From: Alloalcanivorax mobilis | Lineage (GTDB): Bacteria; Pseudomonadota; Gammaproteobacteria; Pseudomonadales; Alcanivoracaceae | DNA length: 64,000 nt | Direction: 5' to 3' | NCBI RefSeq assembly: GCF_002864685.1 | Contig: NZ_NMQZ01000022.1 | Coordinates: forward strand, 24,991-88,990 | In this document: positions 32,331-40,383 of the stretch, in pieces | Layout: each line of letters begins with the position of its first letter | Numbering within the stretch: the stretch's first letter is position 1 | Translations under genes and position numbers: made by a program | The notes under the pieces: model-generated | What the model saw: only the letters and a program-made list of their open reading frames with translations | Databases searched by the model: none | What the model was told of the DNA's origin: nothing

Positions 32331-33731
32331 ATGGACCACCGTCGCACGCTCGCCCCCGGTGAGCTGATCCAGATCAAAACCGCCGGCGATTACATCTACT
32401 GCAAATGGTCAGACCGCCCCGTGCGCGTGCTGATCGAGGGCGAACCGGTCGAAATGATGACCGGCGACCTCTGGCGCCCCGCCGGCGGGTTTAATGGTTT
32501 CGAGGTGGAGAACCGGGGTAACGAAAACCCGGTGGCGGTGATCTTCACTGTCGGGCGGGGCAGCTACAACCGCCAGACCATCCAGGGCGAGGTCACCGTA
32601 AACCCCGGTATCCGGGGCCGTGACGGTCAGTTTGTCGATGACACCCGTTCAACCGTGGCGCTGCGGGTCGCACTCGGAAACATCACGCCGGTTTCGTACA
32701 ACGCCGGGCAGCAAATGGCAGTGATCGGCACCGGGCTGCCGACGCCGGCAAACGGGCGGCCGATCCCGCTGGATGACGGGCGTATTGTCGTTGGTAACTA
32801 CTCGGCACCCTGGCGCGTCTATGATCCAGAGGGCGGCTATTCCGAGCTGGCCGGGTTCGATAACGACGCGGGCGACGCCATGGGGGTTCAGGTGGGCCGA
32901 GAGCTATGGATCGCGGTGCGTGAGACGCTGCCAACAAAACATGTGGCGATCTGGTGCTACGACGCGGCGGCGCTTTCGTTTCGGCGTAAGTTCCCCACTG
33001 GGCTCACAGGTGGGTATCTGTATTTGCGGGCTATGACGGTGGGCGATGGCCGAATCTACGTAAAAACCGAAGGCGCCAGTGGCCAGTCCGATACTGTCGT
33101 GATGATGGATATGAGCGGCACGGTGCTGCGGCAGGTTTCAGTCGATCACTCAACAAAGTCGCTCGTTGTCTACGGCGGACTGTTGTACATGGTCGGTGTC
33201 GGGGGATTCGACAACGCCGCCGTTATTTTGGACGCCGTCACCCTGGAGACGGTACCGGAGAGCGAGGGCAAGTTGCCGGCAATGGACGGCGCGGGAACGC
33301 TATCCGGAGTGGCGCTGGATCACCGTGGTGATCTGATTAGGATCGGGAGCACCGGGGTGCTGTCGCGCTGTTCTGCTACCGATCAGACGTTGACGGTTTC
33401 CGGGAGCGTATCGAGCTGCGCCGGTGCCGGCATGCTGCGCCGTGATCGTGTTGTATCGCGTGCGCTGGTGGCGGCGGAGCGTCAGCCTAACGGATCGGTG
33501 ATGCTCTCCGGAGAGCTGCTGCGCGCCGCGCTGGAAATTTACACGGGGCGATTCATGCCGGCAGATTATCTTGATTATGTCTACGCCGTGGTGGCCGACA
33601 ACCTGAACGGAATCAGTCCCCGCGTGATCGATGCGGGCGGGCAATCGTTCGCCGCTGCCGGGCTCGTTGATGACGCCTACGGGACATTCCCTCAAACCCT
33701 GAAAATAACGCTCCGGGAGGGGCTGCTCTGA
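32331..33731 (+). CDS. Candidate penton/spike protein with beta-propeller-like domain
   Basis: A 466-residue beta-rich protein. Residues 1-90 form a small beta-barrel-like domain (GDYIYCKWSDRPVRVLIEG, then VAVIFTVGRGSYNRQTIQGE), resembling penton/minor capsid domains of membrane-containing icosahedral phages. Residues 130-370 contain repeated beta-sheet blades with DDGRIVVGN, VGDGRIYVKTEG and YGGLLYMVGVGG, suggesting a beta-propeller for receptor binding. PM2 P1 likewise joins a penton base to a distal receptor domain, though it is shorter. The function is inferred from layout and neighbours. Confidence 0.6.
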   Translation: MDHRRTLAPGELIQIKTAGDYIYCKWSDRPVRVLIEGEPVEMMTGDLWRPAGGFNGFEVENRGNENPVAVIFTVGRGSYNRQTIQGEVTVNPGIRGRDGQFVDDTRSTVALRVALGNITPVSYNAGQQMAVIGTGLPTPANGRPIPLDDGRIVVGNYSAPWRVYDPEGGYSELAGFDNDAGDAMGVQVGRELWIAVRETLPTKHVAIWCYDAAALSFRRKFPTGLTGGYLYLRAMTVGDGRIYVKTEGASGQSDTVVMMDMSGTVLRQVSVDHSTKSLVVYGGLLYMVGVGGFDNAAVILDAVTLETVPESEGKLPAMDGAGTLSGVALDHRGDLIRIGSTGVLSRCSATDQTLTVSGSVSSCAGAGMLRRDRVVSRALVAAERQPNGSVMLSGELLRAALEIYTGRFMPADYLDYVYAVVADNLNGISPRVIDAGGQSFAAAGLVDDAYGTFPQTLKITLREGLL

Positions 33732-34144
33732 TGGAATTCGCAAATAAAACTCAGATTCAATTTGAGCCCGGCGCGCCAGCGTTTGGTCTCACTGCGGCGG
33801 GCGAAGCCTACGACACTCCAGAGTGGTTCCGGGATCGCCTGGGCGACCTGTCGCGGCTCCAGTACATCGCCGCTGAGTGGGCGGTGGAGCTGACGGCCAG
33901 CGAGGTCAGCGCCGGCGTCGTAACCGTCGAGCTGCTCGCGGGCAGCACCGTGGTAGACAGCATTGAGGTGGGTTTCTCTGCTGGCGCGACTACTGGTGTG
34001 TTGCGGGAGGTCGATCTGTTCGGCGTCGGCGGTGGCCAGCGTTTGCACGTTCGCGCAACGGTGACCACTGAGGGGGCCGGCACCGCCGCCGTGAAAACGT
34101 GGCTCTCAATCGCTCAACCGCTCGTAGTGGGTAGCTGCGGGTAA
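33731..34144 (+). CDS. Beta-rich minor structural protein (137 aa)
   Basis: A 137-residue soluble protein with alternating beta strands (WAVELTASEVSAGVVTVEL, RLHVRATVTTEGAGTAAVKT), compatible with a single jelly-roll or Ig-like domain. Start and stop overlap neighbours in TGATG and TAATG. It probably accompanies the spike in the virion, but no family is recognised. Confidence 0.55.
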   Translation: MEFANKTQIQFEPGAPAFGLTAAGEAYDTPEWFRDRLGDLSRLQYIAAEWAVELTASEVSAGVVTVELLAGSTVVDSIEVGFSAGATTGVLREVDLFGVGGGQRLHVRATVTTEGAGTAAVKTWLSIAQPLVVGSCG

Positions 34145-34761
34145 TGTGGCCGCTGGCTCTGATCGGAGTTGGTGCCGGCCTGTGGTGGGTCTGGCAACGG
34201 CAGGCCGGGCAGGGCGGTGGTACCACGCCGGCCCCTGGTGCATCCAGCAGCACAGGCACGGATACGGTGCTGGGCGGAATCATTGATGAACTGCTCAACA
34301 CCGTCGCGAACAACGGCGCTGGCGCGTCCACGGATGGACCGATGAATATGGACCCGAATCTGCCGAGAGGCATCCGCAACAACAACCCCGGCAACATCCG
34401 GCGATCCGCCGACGCATGGCAGGGGCTCAGTGACACGCAAACCGACACCGCATTTTTCCAGTTCAGGGCGCCGCTCTACGGCATCCGAGCCCTGGCAAAA
34501 ATCCTGCGCAACTATCGCGACCTGTACGGCCTGTACACCGTGCGCGGCATCATCAATCGGTGGGCGCCGCCGGTGGAGAACAACACCGGTGCCTACGTCA
34601 ACGCCGTGGCCGGCGCCATGGGCGTGAGCGCGGACGTGCCGCTGCAATGGGACCTGGGCGAGCTGCGCGCTCTGGTCGGCGCGATCATCAAACACGAAAA
34701 CGGTCAGCAACCCTACACCGCGTCGCTGCTCGATCAGGCGATCCAGGCGGCGGGCTGGTAA
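34144..34761 (+). CDS. Membrane-anchored lysozyme-like phage protein
   Basis: A 205-residue protein. It starts with one membrane helix (MWPLALIGVGAGLWWVWQ), then a Gly/Thr/Ser-rich linker and a domain from about residue 60. The motif PRGIRNNNPGNIRRS, with DTAFFQF and YGIRALAKILRNY downstream, is typical of phage-encoded virion muramidase-like proteins. The domain would open peptidoglycan during entry or exit; fixed in the virion membrane it parallels P7 of PRD1. Catalytic activity is not shown. Confidence 0.72.
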   Translation: MWPLALIGVGAGLWWVWQRQAGQGGGTTPAPGASSSTGTDTVLGGIIDELLNTVANNGAGASTDGPMNMDPNLPRGIRNNNPGNIRRSADAWQGLSDTQTDTAFFQFRAPLYGIRALAKILRNYRDLYGLYTVRGIINRWAPPVENNTGAYVNAVAGAMGVSADVPLQWDLGELRALVGAIIKHENGQQPYTASLLDQAIQAAGW

Positions 34762-35063
34762 TGGCGCTGGTCACCGACAAACAGGCCTGGGTGATCGGCG
34801 GCGCGCTGCTGGTCGGCGGGTATCTGGTGTACCGGGCGCGCAACATGCTGAACCCGGCGAACCCGGGCAACGTGGTGAACCAAACGGTGAACGGCGTAGG
34901 GCAGGCCGTCAGTGGTGACACGGATTGGACCCTGGGCGGGTGGCTGTATGAGGTCACGCATCCGGGCGAGGGGTACGGGTTGAACCCCGAAACGGCGCCG
35001 CTCTGGTGGCGCTTGCAAAACCCTGAACACTACTCACGCGACACAATCATGGATGGGCTCTAA
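34761..35063 (+). CDS. Phage membrane protein (100 aa)
   Basis: A 100-residue protein with one N-terminal helix (AWVIGGALLVGGYLVYRA), then an Asn/Pro-rich linker and a Trp/Tyr-rich C-terminal part (DWTLGGWLYEVTHPGEGYG). It follows the lysozyme-like gene in a TAATG overlap. Possibly a virion membrane or lysis accessory protein; no family recognised. Confidence 0.55.
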   Translation: MALVTDKQAWVIGGALLVGGYLVYRARNMLNPANPGNVVNQTVNGVGQAVSGDTDWTLGGWLYEVTHPGEGYGLNPETAPLWWRLQNPEHYSRDTIMDGL

Positions 35064-35065
35064 CA

Positions 35066-35251
35066 ATGAAAAACTGGATTTCTAAACTGTTCGCCGGCGA
35101 CTGGGGCAAGCTGTTGATCGCCGCCATCGTGGGCTCCGCGCTGACCGCCACCGGCCTGCCGCCGGCAGTGATTGGCACCATTGCCACCAGCGCCGGCAAC
35201 GCCGTGGACAGCGCCGCCGATGGCCTGGGCCAGGGCGCCGAGTCCGAATAA
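35066..35251 (+). CDS. Small hydrophobic phage protein (61 aa), holin-like
   Basis: A 61-residue protein with one or two short hydrophobic segments (KLLIAAIVGSALTATGLPPA and VIGTIATSAGNAV) and an acidic end. Length and hydrophobicity fit a holin, and it sits near the end of the late block, where lysis genes usually lie. Coupled to the next gene in TAATG. The assignment is only positional. Confidence 0.45.
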   Translation: MKNWISKLFAGDWGKLLIAAIVGSALTATGLPPAVIGTIATSAGNAVDSAADGLGQGAESE

Positions 35252-35424
35252 TGGACGTGGGCGCACTGTTGCAGGCAGTATTGGGCGGTGGCGCGGCTGC
35301 GCAAGTCGCCACGGTCGCGATCCTCCTGAGCATCCGCAAGGAGAACAAGGAGGCCAACCGGCGTATTAGCCGGCTGGAGCGCGGCGTGTGGCCTGACGTG
35401 TTCGGTCGCGACACTGACTGTTAG
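35251..35424 (+). CDS. Small membrane protein with helical tail (57 aa)
   Basis: A 57-residue protein: N-terminal helix (LLQAVLGGGAAAQVATVAILL), then a charged helical tail (RKENKEANRRISRLERG) suggesting a short coiled coil. This layout resembles spanin- or holin-accessory proteins. It is the last rightward gene of the element. Confidence 0.5.
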   Translation: MDVGALLQAVLGGGAAAQVATVAILLSIRKENKEANRRISRLERGVWPDVFGRDTDC

Positions 35425-35451
35425 TCAGTTTCTCCATTTGTTTATTCGGAT

Positions 35452-35853
35452 TTAACGCCCGCTCATAGCGGGCTTTTTTATGTCCGGCGCCTGGGGTGCC
35501 AGGTGCAGCACCGGAGCGGCGGGCCGGCGGCGCAGAGCGCGGTAGTCGGCGGCCATCTGAAACAACGCCCATGACGTGCGCAGTTGCTCCGGGGTCCAGG
35601 TTTCGTTCGTGTCCAGGTGGACCAGCATGCCGCGCCTGAGCCGGAAATGGTGCCACCGGTCATCCGGAATGATCCCCAGCGCGTGGAGCCTGAGCGCCGC
35701 CAGATCGGCAGGCGCTGGCCGGGCGCCGGCGGCCCAGCGCTGCGCGGTGCGCACGCTGCGGCCTGTGAATTTTGCGGCGTGCCAGGGTGACAGGTGCGCG
35801 GTTTCGCCGGTCCAGGGGCATTCAACGCGCACCGCTTGATATTGTTTACGCAT
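35452..35853 (-). CDS. Phage HTH-like regulator (DUF3653-like)
   Basis: A 133-residue protein. Residues 20-60 (LSPWHAAKFTGRSVRTAQRW) look like a helix-turn-helix and are followed by a WHHFRLRRGMLVHLDTN segment seen in DUF3653-type phage proteins. It reads leftward into the end of the late block, with its 3' end overlapping the terminator at 35457-35479. With the left-end regulator it frames the element. A role in lysogeny or copy control is inferred only. Confidence 0.62.
   Translation of the reverse strand: MRKQYQAVRVECPWTGETAHLSPWHAAKFTGRSVRTAQRWAAGARPAPADLAALRLHALGIIPDDRWHHFRLRRGMLVHLDTNETWTPEQLRTSWALFQMAADYRALRRRPAAPVLHLAPQAPDIKKPAMSGR
35457..35479 (+). terminator. Intrinsic terminator ending the late phage operon
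   Basis: A 6-bp GC stem (GCCCGC with GCGGGC), five-base loop and six T residues, 33 bp after the last rightward gene. It is embedded in the final codons of the leftward regulator gene, so one sequence both terminates and codes. Confidence 0.85.
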
Positions 35854-35885
35854 AACATCCGATCCCGTTTGTAATGAAATAGTCT

Positions 35886-35922
35886 AAAAAGGCCCCGAAT
35901 CCTGTAGGACAATCGCGGGGCC
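35886..35922 (-). terminator. Hairpin with T-tract upstream of the right-end regulator
   Basis: GGCCCCG (35891-35897) and CGGGGCC (35916-35922) enclose a small TCCT-AGGA stem. Read leftward the hairpin ends in TTTTT. It could block transcription entering from the chromosome, or act as an attenuator for the regulator gene. Confidence 0.5.
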
Positions 35923-35983
35923 GTCACGGTGGGTCTTGACGGGCGGCGTCGTTTCTGTTCCTGGCGGTGCGTGTTCATCCTGA

Positions 35984-36011
35984 ACTACGTGTAATGTATA
36001 TTATGTTAAAT
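35984..36011 (+). other. Chromosomal dif site / attR of the element
   Basis: XerC arm ACTACGTGTAA, central TGTATA and XerD arm TTATGTTAAAT make a 28-bp dif. The last 17 bases are the same as in Escherichia coli dif, and the last two bases of the XerC arm also agree. Dif is the XerCD site for chromosome dimer resolution and marks the replication terminus. Confidence 0.93.
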
Positions 36012-36169
36012 AGGGTAAATCAGGCAATCAACGAATACTCCGAAGACCCTCATCGTTTTCCTCCCGGTCCGGTGTTTTTTTTCCTGGCACCGTGAATCCC
36101 TCCTGCTCGCCGACTACACTGTGCACCCGATCGAGACCGCTTCACCAGCCACACTGACCCAGGTGCCCG

Positions 36170-36970
36170 ATGCCCGAGCAAACCCACATCGACACGCCGG
36201 AGGGCCGCCTGTTCGCGGCGCGCTGGTCCGCCAACCGCGCGGCGCGGTCAGATCACGCACCGATCGTCCTGTTCCATGATTCCCTGGGCTGCCTGGCGTT
36301 GTGGCGGGAATTTCCAGAGGCGCTGTGCCAAGCCACCGGCCGCGACGTGATCGCCTATGACCGGCTCGGGTTTGGCCGTTCGGACCCCTACCCCGGCCGG
36401 CTGCCACGGGATTTCGTTGAGAAGGAGGCGTACACCGGCTTCGCGGCGCTTTGTCGGGCATTCGAGTTGACCGGCGGTTTCGTGGCTTTGGGGCACAGTG
36501 TCGGCGGTGGCATGGCGGTGGTCTGCGCGGCCACCGCCGGGCTCCGCTGCGAAGCGTTGATCACGGAATCGGCACAGGCCTTCGTGGAGCCGCTGACCCT
36601 GGCCGGAATCCGCGACGCCAAGCAGAGTTTCGCGGCGCCCGGCCAGCTTGACCGGCTGCGAAAACACCATGGCGACAAGGCCCGCTGGGTGCTGGACGCC
36701 TGGACCGAAACCTGGCTTGACCCGGGCTTCGCGGATTGGTCGTTGGACCCGTGGCTGCCCGAAATCCGCTGCCCGTTGCTGGCCCTGCATGGCGAGCGGG
36801 ATGAATTCGGCTCGCCGGCCCATCCGCGGCGCCTCGCCGGGCTGGCTGGCGGCGCTGCCACGGTGGCGTTGTTAGCGGGTGTCGGGCATGTACCACACCG
36901 CCAGACGCCGGCGGCGGTGCTGGCCCGGGTGGCCGACTTCCTGGGCGAGCCGCCCTCGTCTGGCCAATAA
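36170..36970 (+). CDS. Alpha/beta hydrolase
   Basis: A 266-residue cytoplasmic hydrolase. Motifs: oxyanion region LFHDSLGCLALWREF, YDRLGFGRSDPY typical of the family, nucleophile elbow GHSVGGGMAV (Ser near residue 109), acid in LHGERDEFGSP and histidine in GVGHVPHRQTP. It is the first chromosomal gene right of dif and is followed 12 bp later by a phosphoesterase gene on the same strand. The substrate is unknown. Confidence 0.85.
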   Translation: MPEQTHIDTPEGRLFAARWSANRAARSDHAPIVLFHDSLGCLALWREFPEALCQATGRDVIAYDRLGFGRSDPYPGRLPRDFVEKEAYTGFAALCRAFELTGGFVALGHSVGGGMAVVCAATAGLRCEALITESAQAFVEPLTLAGIRDAKQSFAAPGQLDRLRKHHGDKARWVLDAWTETWLDPGFADWSLDPWLPEIRCPLLALHGERDEFGSPAHPRRLAGLAGGAATVALLAGVGHVPHRQTPAAVLARVADFLGEPPSSGQ

Positions 36971-36982
36971 AAGGGAAAGCCG

Positions 36983-37741
36983 GTGCGTATTCTTGCCCTG
37001 AGTGATTTGCACAACGAACTGCTGCGCGATCAGCCGGTACCGCCAAGCCTGCCCCAGGTGGATTGCGATGTGATCGTGCTGGCCGGCGACATCGACACCG
37101 GCGCGCGCGGCGTGCGCTGGGCGGCGGATCAGGCGCGGCAACTGGGTAAACCGATTCTCTATGTGGCGGGCAACCACGAACATTATGGCCAGGACATCGG
37201 TGCCAACCTGCGTGCCCTGCGACATTGCGCCCGCGGCACCGGCGTGACCGTGCTGGAGAACGAGCGTCTGGATCTGCACGGCGTGCGCTTTCTCGGTTGC
37301 ACGTTGTGGACCGACTACCGCGCCGGCACCGCCGGCGATGTCGCTGAGAGCATGGCGGTGGCTGGGGCGAGGTTGCCGGATCACCGTTTAATCCGCTCGG
37401 CGGGTGCTGCTTATACGCCGGAGCAGGCGTTACGGCGCCACCGCGCTTCGGTGAGCTGGCTTGGCCAGGAGCTGGCGAGCCCCTTTGACGGGCCGACCGT
37501 GGTGATCAGCCACCACGGGCCGTCCCGGCATTGCGCGCATCCGCGTTTTTCCCCCGGCCCGCTGGACGGCGCCTTTTTTTCCCTGCTCGACGATCTGGTG
37601 AGCCAGGCGGACCTGTGGATTTATGGGCATACCCATATCTCCGTGGACACCACCGTGGGCGAGTGCCGGCTGGTCTCCAATCAGCGCGGTTACCAGGGCG
37701 AGGACGCCCTCTTCGATGAACGGCGGGTTATCGTTCTATAA
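36983..37741 (+). CDS. Calcineurin-like metallophosphoesterase
   Basis: A 252-residue phosphoesterase with all five family motifs: LSDLHNE, VLAGDIDTGA, VAGNHEHYG, VISHHGPS and YGHTHISVD. Two metal ions would be bound by these Asp, His and Asn residues. The start is GTG with AAGGGA upstream. Co-directional with the hydrolase before it and convergent with bioA. The substrate (nucleotide or protein phosphate) cannot be told. Confidence 0.87.
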   Translation: MRILALSDLHNELLRDQPVPPSLPQVDCDVIVLAGDIDTGARGVRWAADQARQLGKPILYVAGNHEHYGQDIGANLRALRHCARGTGVTVLENERLDLHGVRFLGCTLWTDYRAGTAGDVAESMAVAGARLPDHRLIRSAGAAYTPEQALRRHRASVSWLGQELASPFDGPTVVISHHGPSRHCAHPRFSPGPLDGAFFSLLDDLVSQADLWIYGHTHISVDTTVGECRLVSNQRGYQGEDALFDERRVIVL

Positions 37742-37750
37742 CGATCCGCA

Positions 37751-39028
37751 TCAGGCGTCCGCGGTGATCGCGACGATGGCCCCGGTCAGGGCGCTGAGCT
37801 GCTCCGGCTCGATAATGAACGGCGGCATGATGTACACCAACCGGCCGAAGGGCCGGATCCAGACACCCTGCTCCACCAGTTCTCTTTGCACTTCGCCCAC
37901 GTCACAGGGCTGTTTCAGTTCCACCACGCCGATCGCACCGAGCACCCGCACGTCGGCGACCCGCGATGATTCACGGCACGGCGCCAGTTCCCGTTCCAAT
38001 TGCGCTTGAATGGCCGCCACCCTGCTCTGCCACGGGCTGTCCAGCAGCAGGTCAATGCTGGCGTTGGCCACCGCGCAGGCCAGCGGGTTGCCCATGAACG
38101 TGGGGCCGTGCATCAGCACCCCGGCCTCGCCCTCGCAGATACCGGCGGCCACCCGGTCGGTGCACAGGGTGGCGGCCAGGGTCATGTAGCCGCCGGTGAT
38201 CGCCTTGCCCAAACACAGAATGTCCGGGCAGACCCCGGCGTGTTCCAGGGCGAACAGCTTGCCGGAGCGGCCGAAGCCGGTGGCGATCTCATCGAAGATC
38301 AGCAGCACGCCATGTTGGTCGCACAGGCGGCGGGCGCCGCGCAGGTACTCCGGGTGATACAGCCGCATGCCGCCGGCGCCCTGCACCACCGGCTCCAGGA
38401 TCACCGCCGCCACTTCATCGCCGTGGCCCTCCAGCAGTTCGCGCAGCGAGTCCAGATCACGCTCGTCCCAGTCTTCGTGGAAACCGGTGCGCGGCGCCTC
38501 GGCGAACAGGTGCGCCGGCAGCACCCTGCTGAACAGATGATGCATGCCGTTGACCGGATCGCAGGTCGCCATCGCCCCGAAGGTATCGCCGTGATACCCG
38601 TTGCGCAGCGCCACCAGCCGGTGCTTTTCCGGTTTGCCCTGGCTGAGCCAGAACTGCAGCGCCATCTTGATCGCCACCTCCACGGACACCGAGCCACTGT
38701 CGGCGAGAAACACTTTTTGCAAAGGTTCCGGTGTCAGCCGCACCAGGCGCTTGCCAAGCTCCACCGCCGGCTCGTGGGTGAGCCCACCGAACATCACATG
38801 GGCCATGCGCTGCAGCTGATCGGCGGCGGCCTGGTTCAGGCGCGGGTGGTTGTAACCGTGAATCGCCGCCCACCAGGACGACATGCCATCGATCAGCCGG
38901 CGGCCATTTTCCAACTCGATGTAGACGCCGTCGGCGCGCGCCACCGGGTAGGTCGGCAATGGCCGGGAGGTGGAGGTATAGGGGTGCCAGAGGTGGTCGC
39001 GATCAAACGCGAGATCAATGGGGGGCAT
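37751..39028 (-). CDS. bioA: Adenosylmethionine-8-amino-7-oxononanoate aminotransferase
   Basis: A 425-residue class III PLP aminotransferase. The N-terminus [18 protein letters not shown] is diagnostic for BioA, which transfers an amino group from S-adenosylmethionine to KAPA in biotin synthesis. The PLP lysine is in [16 protein letters not shown], the aspartate in [12 protein letters not shown]. No other bio genes lie nearby. The family call is firm. Confidence 0.95.
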   Translation of the reverse strand: MPPIDLAFDRDHLWHPYTSTSRPLPTYPVARADGVYIELENGRRLIDGMSSWWAAIHGYNHPRLNQAAADQLQRMAHVMFGGLTHEPAVELGKRLVRLTPEPLQKVFLADSGSVSVEVAIKMALQFWLSQGKPEKHRLVALRNGYHGDTFGAMATCDPVNGMHHLFSRVLPAHLFAEAPRTGFHEDWDERDLDSLRELLEGHGDEVAAVILEPVVQGAGGMRLYHPEYLRGARRLCDQHGVLLIFDEIATGFGRSGKLFALEHAGVCPDILCLGKAITGGYMTLAATLCTDRVAAGICEGEAGVLMHGPTFMGNPLACAVANASIDLLLDSPWQSRVAAIQAQLERELAPCRESSRVADVRVLGAIGVVELKQPCDVGEVQRELVEQGVWIRPFGRLVYIMPPFIIEPEQLSALTGAIVAITADA

Positions 39029-39102
39029 AACGAAACCGCCGCGTCACAAAGTGGAGGGCCACCTTGCCAACTCCACGGGCGCGACTCAAGCGGTGGTTGC
39101 GA

Positions 39103-40215
39103 TTACAGGCGCAGGCCAAGCCGCGCCATCACCCCGTACACGTCGCCCTGCCCCTTGGTGCCGGCGATGTCCAGATTGAGCCGCTTCAGTGGCGTGAAGC
39201 CCAACCCGAGCGACGCGGTGGAGCCCAGATCGCCGATCAGGTCGTGGCGGTAGCCCACGTTGATGCGCGGATGGTTGCGCTGCGGGGCGAAGCTCATGCC
39301 GGCGGTGGCGTAACGCTGATCGGGCACCGCCTGATACCCCTCGCGGGCGTTCCAGGTCAGATTAAGGCGCGCGGTGGACCAACCGCAATCCAGCGACGTG
39401 GCGACGCTGGCCTGGGTCTGGTTTTCATAAACGGCCTGGGTTACCTCTTCGCCGCCGCGCGGGAACAGGTTGGCCACATTCAATGCCATGTCCAGATCGC
39501 CAAAGGATTTGGCCAGGCCCGCTTTGAAATTAAAGCCCTGGCGTTCGCTGAGAAGATTGGTGCCGGTGGCCGACAGAGGCCGGTAATAGCCGGTGCTGGC
39601 CATGTCGTAGTTGTACAGATCGACCCGTTCCGCCTTCAATGAGGCGTCCAGTCGATAGGCTCCGGCGCCTTTACCAAACGCCCGCGCCAGGGTCAGCCCG
39701 GCTTCGGACACGGTGCTGCCATCGCCGAGCATGTCCGCGGCCTGCTCCGCGGAACCCGGATCGGCGAACGGGTTGCTGCCCCACAGGCGCTCTTCGTCGT
39801 TGTCACCATTGAAGGCGGTGGCGACCGTGGTGTGATTGCTGATCTCCAGGGCCAGCGCCACCGGATTGACCGGCAGATCAATGCGCACGCCGGCGCCCAC
39901 TTCCATCTGCATGGATTGGCTGTCGATGCGCTGCATCACCACCGTGGGGCGGGCGGAACGGGGATCGCTGGATTCGGTCACCATGGCCAGATTGTCGTAA
40001 AAGGTGTCCCGCTCGTCCTTGGCCTGGGCGCTGAGATTGAACGCAAAACCGCTGTTGCCGGCCAGACTCTGGCTGATCGCCGGCACCACCGGCGCATCGC
40101 AATAGACGTCCGACGCGGGATCGAGCGGATCCGAAGCGGGCGGTGCCGCGCGCACGGCGGTACCGCACAGCGATGAAGCCAGCATCAAAAGCCAGACAGA
40201 GCCGGTAAAGCGCAT
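39103..40215 (-). CDS. TraF-like outer-membrane protein
   Basis: A 370-residue exported protein. A signal peptide (VWLLMLASSLCGTAVRA) precedes a beta-barrel-like sequence with alternating strands ending in an aromatic-free LGLRL. Conserved segments such as FNLSAQAKDERDTFYDNL and PRINVGYRHDLIGDLGS match the TraF_2 family, related to the FadL/OMPP1 outer-membrane clan. No other conjugation genes are near, so it is probably not part of a transfer system. Function unknown, perhaps uptake of a hydrophobic compound. Confidence 0.7.
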   Translation of the reverse strand: MRFTGSVWLLMLASSLCGTAVRAAPPASDPLDPASDVYCDAPVVPAISQSLAGNSGFAFNLSAQAKDERDTFYDNLAMVTESSDPRSARPTVVMQRIDSQSMQMEVGAGVRIDLPVNPVALALEISNHTTVATAFNGDNDEERLWGSNPFADPGSAEQAADMLGDGSTVSEAGLTLARAFGKGAGAYRLDASLKAERVDLYNYDMASTGYYRPLSATGTNLLSERQGFNFKAGLAKSFGDLDMALNVANLFPRGGEEVTQAVYENQTQASVATSLDCGWSTARLNLTWNAREGYQAVPDQRYATAGMSFAPQRNHPRINVGYRHDLIGDLGSTASLGLGFTPLKRLNLDIAGTKGQGDVYGVMARLGLRL

Positions 40216-40300
40216 CCCGTGAATCCCCGAACCAATTTACAACTGAAAAATCGCCGACCAAACGGCAATGCCAGGTACTATGCGGCATTCAGCCCGACGC

Positions 40301-40329
40301 AAAAACCCCTGAAAGGTAAAAACAGGGGG
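40301..40329 (-). terminator. Intrinsic terminator of the LysR-type gene
   Basis: Read leftward, CCCCTG and CAGGGG form a stem with an 11-base loop and are followed by TTTTT. It lies 55 bp beyond the stop of the LysR-family gene. Confidence 0.7.
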
Positions 40330-40383
40330 TGATTTTACAAAGCTCGGCGGATTTGACCGGGAGGTCAGAGAACCAGTGGGTTT

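Larger units (their letters stand above)
24399..36000. mobile_element. dif-integrated tailless-phage-like prophage, about 11.6 kb
   Basis: The element is bounded by two direct copies of AACTACGTGTAATGTATA (24399-24416 and 35983-36000). The right copy continues into a canonical XerD arm, so this is insertion at the chromosomal dif site. No integrase or transposase gene is present inside, implying host XerCD recombination. Contents: a regulator at each end pointing inward, an early block of small genes, an HUH-type Rep, a packaging ATPase, a candidate double jelly-roll capsid protein, about ten small membrane proteins, a spike/penton candidate and a lysozyme-like protein. Gene order and protein types resemble PM2/corticovirus-like prophages; assignment to that group is inference. 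Confidence 0.85.
35854..36169. other. Gene-free right boundary of the element (316 bp)
   Basis: This stretch holds, from left to right, the presumed promoter of the leftward regulator, a hairpin-plus-T-run (35886-35922), the dif/attR site (35984-36011) and the promoter region of the chromosomal hydrolase gene. No coding region is supported. Confidence 0.7.

Noticed and set aside
24399..36000. Filamentous (inovirus) prophage
   Set aside because: Integration at dif and small one-helix proteins fit, but there is no Zot-type membrane ATPase or pIV-like secretin, and there is a 282-residue beta-rich capsid candidate plus a soluble packaging ATPase.
24399..36000. Integrative conjugative element or plasmid
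   Set aside because: No relaxase with mobilisation partners, type IV secretion or partition genes; the HUH protein is of phage GPA type and structural genes dominate.
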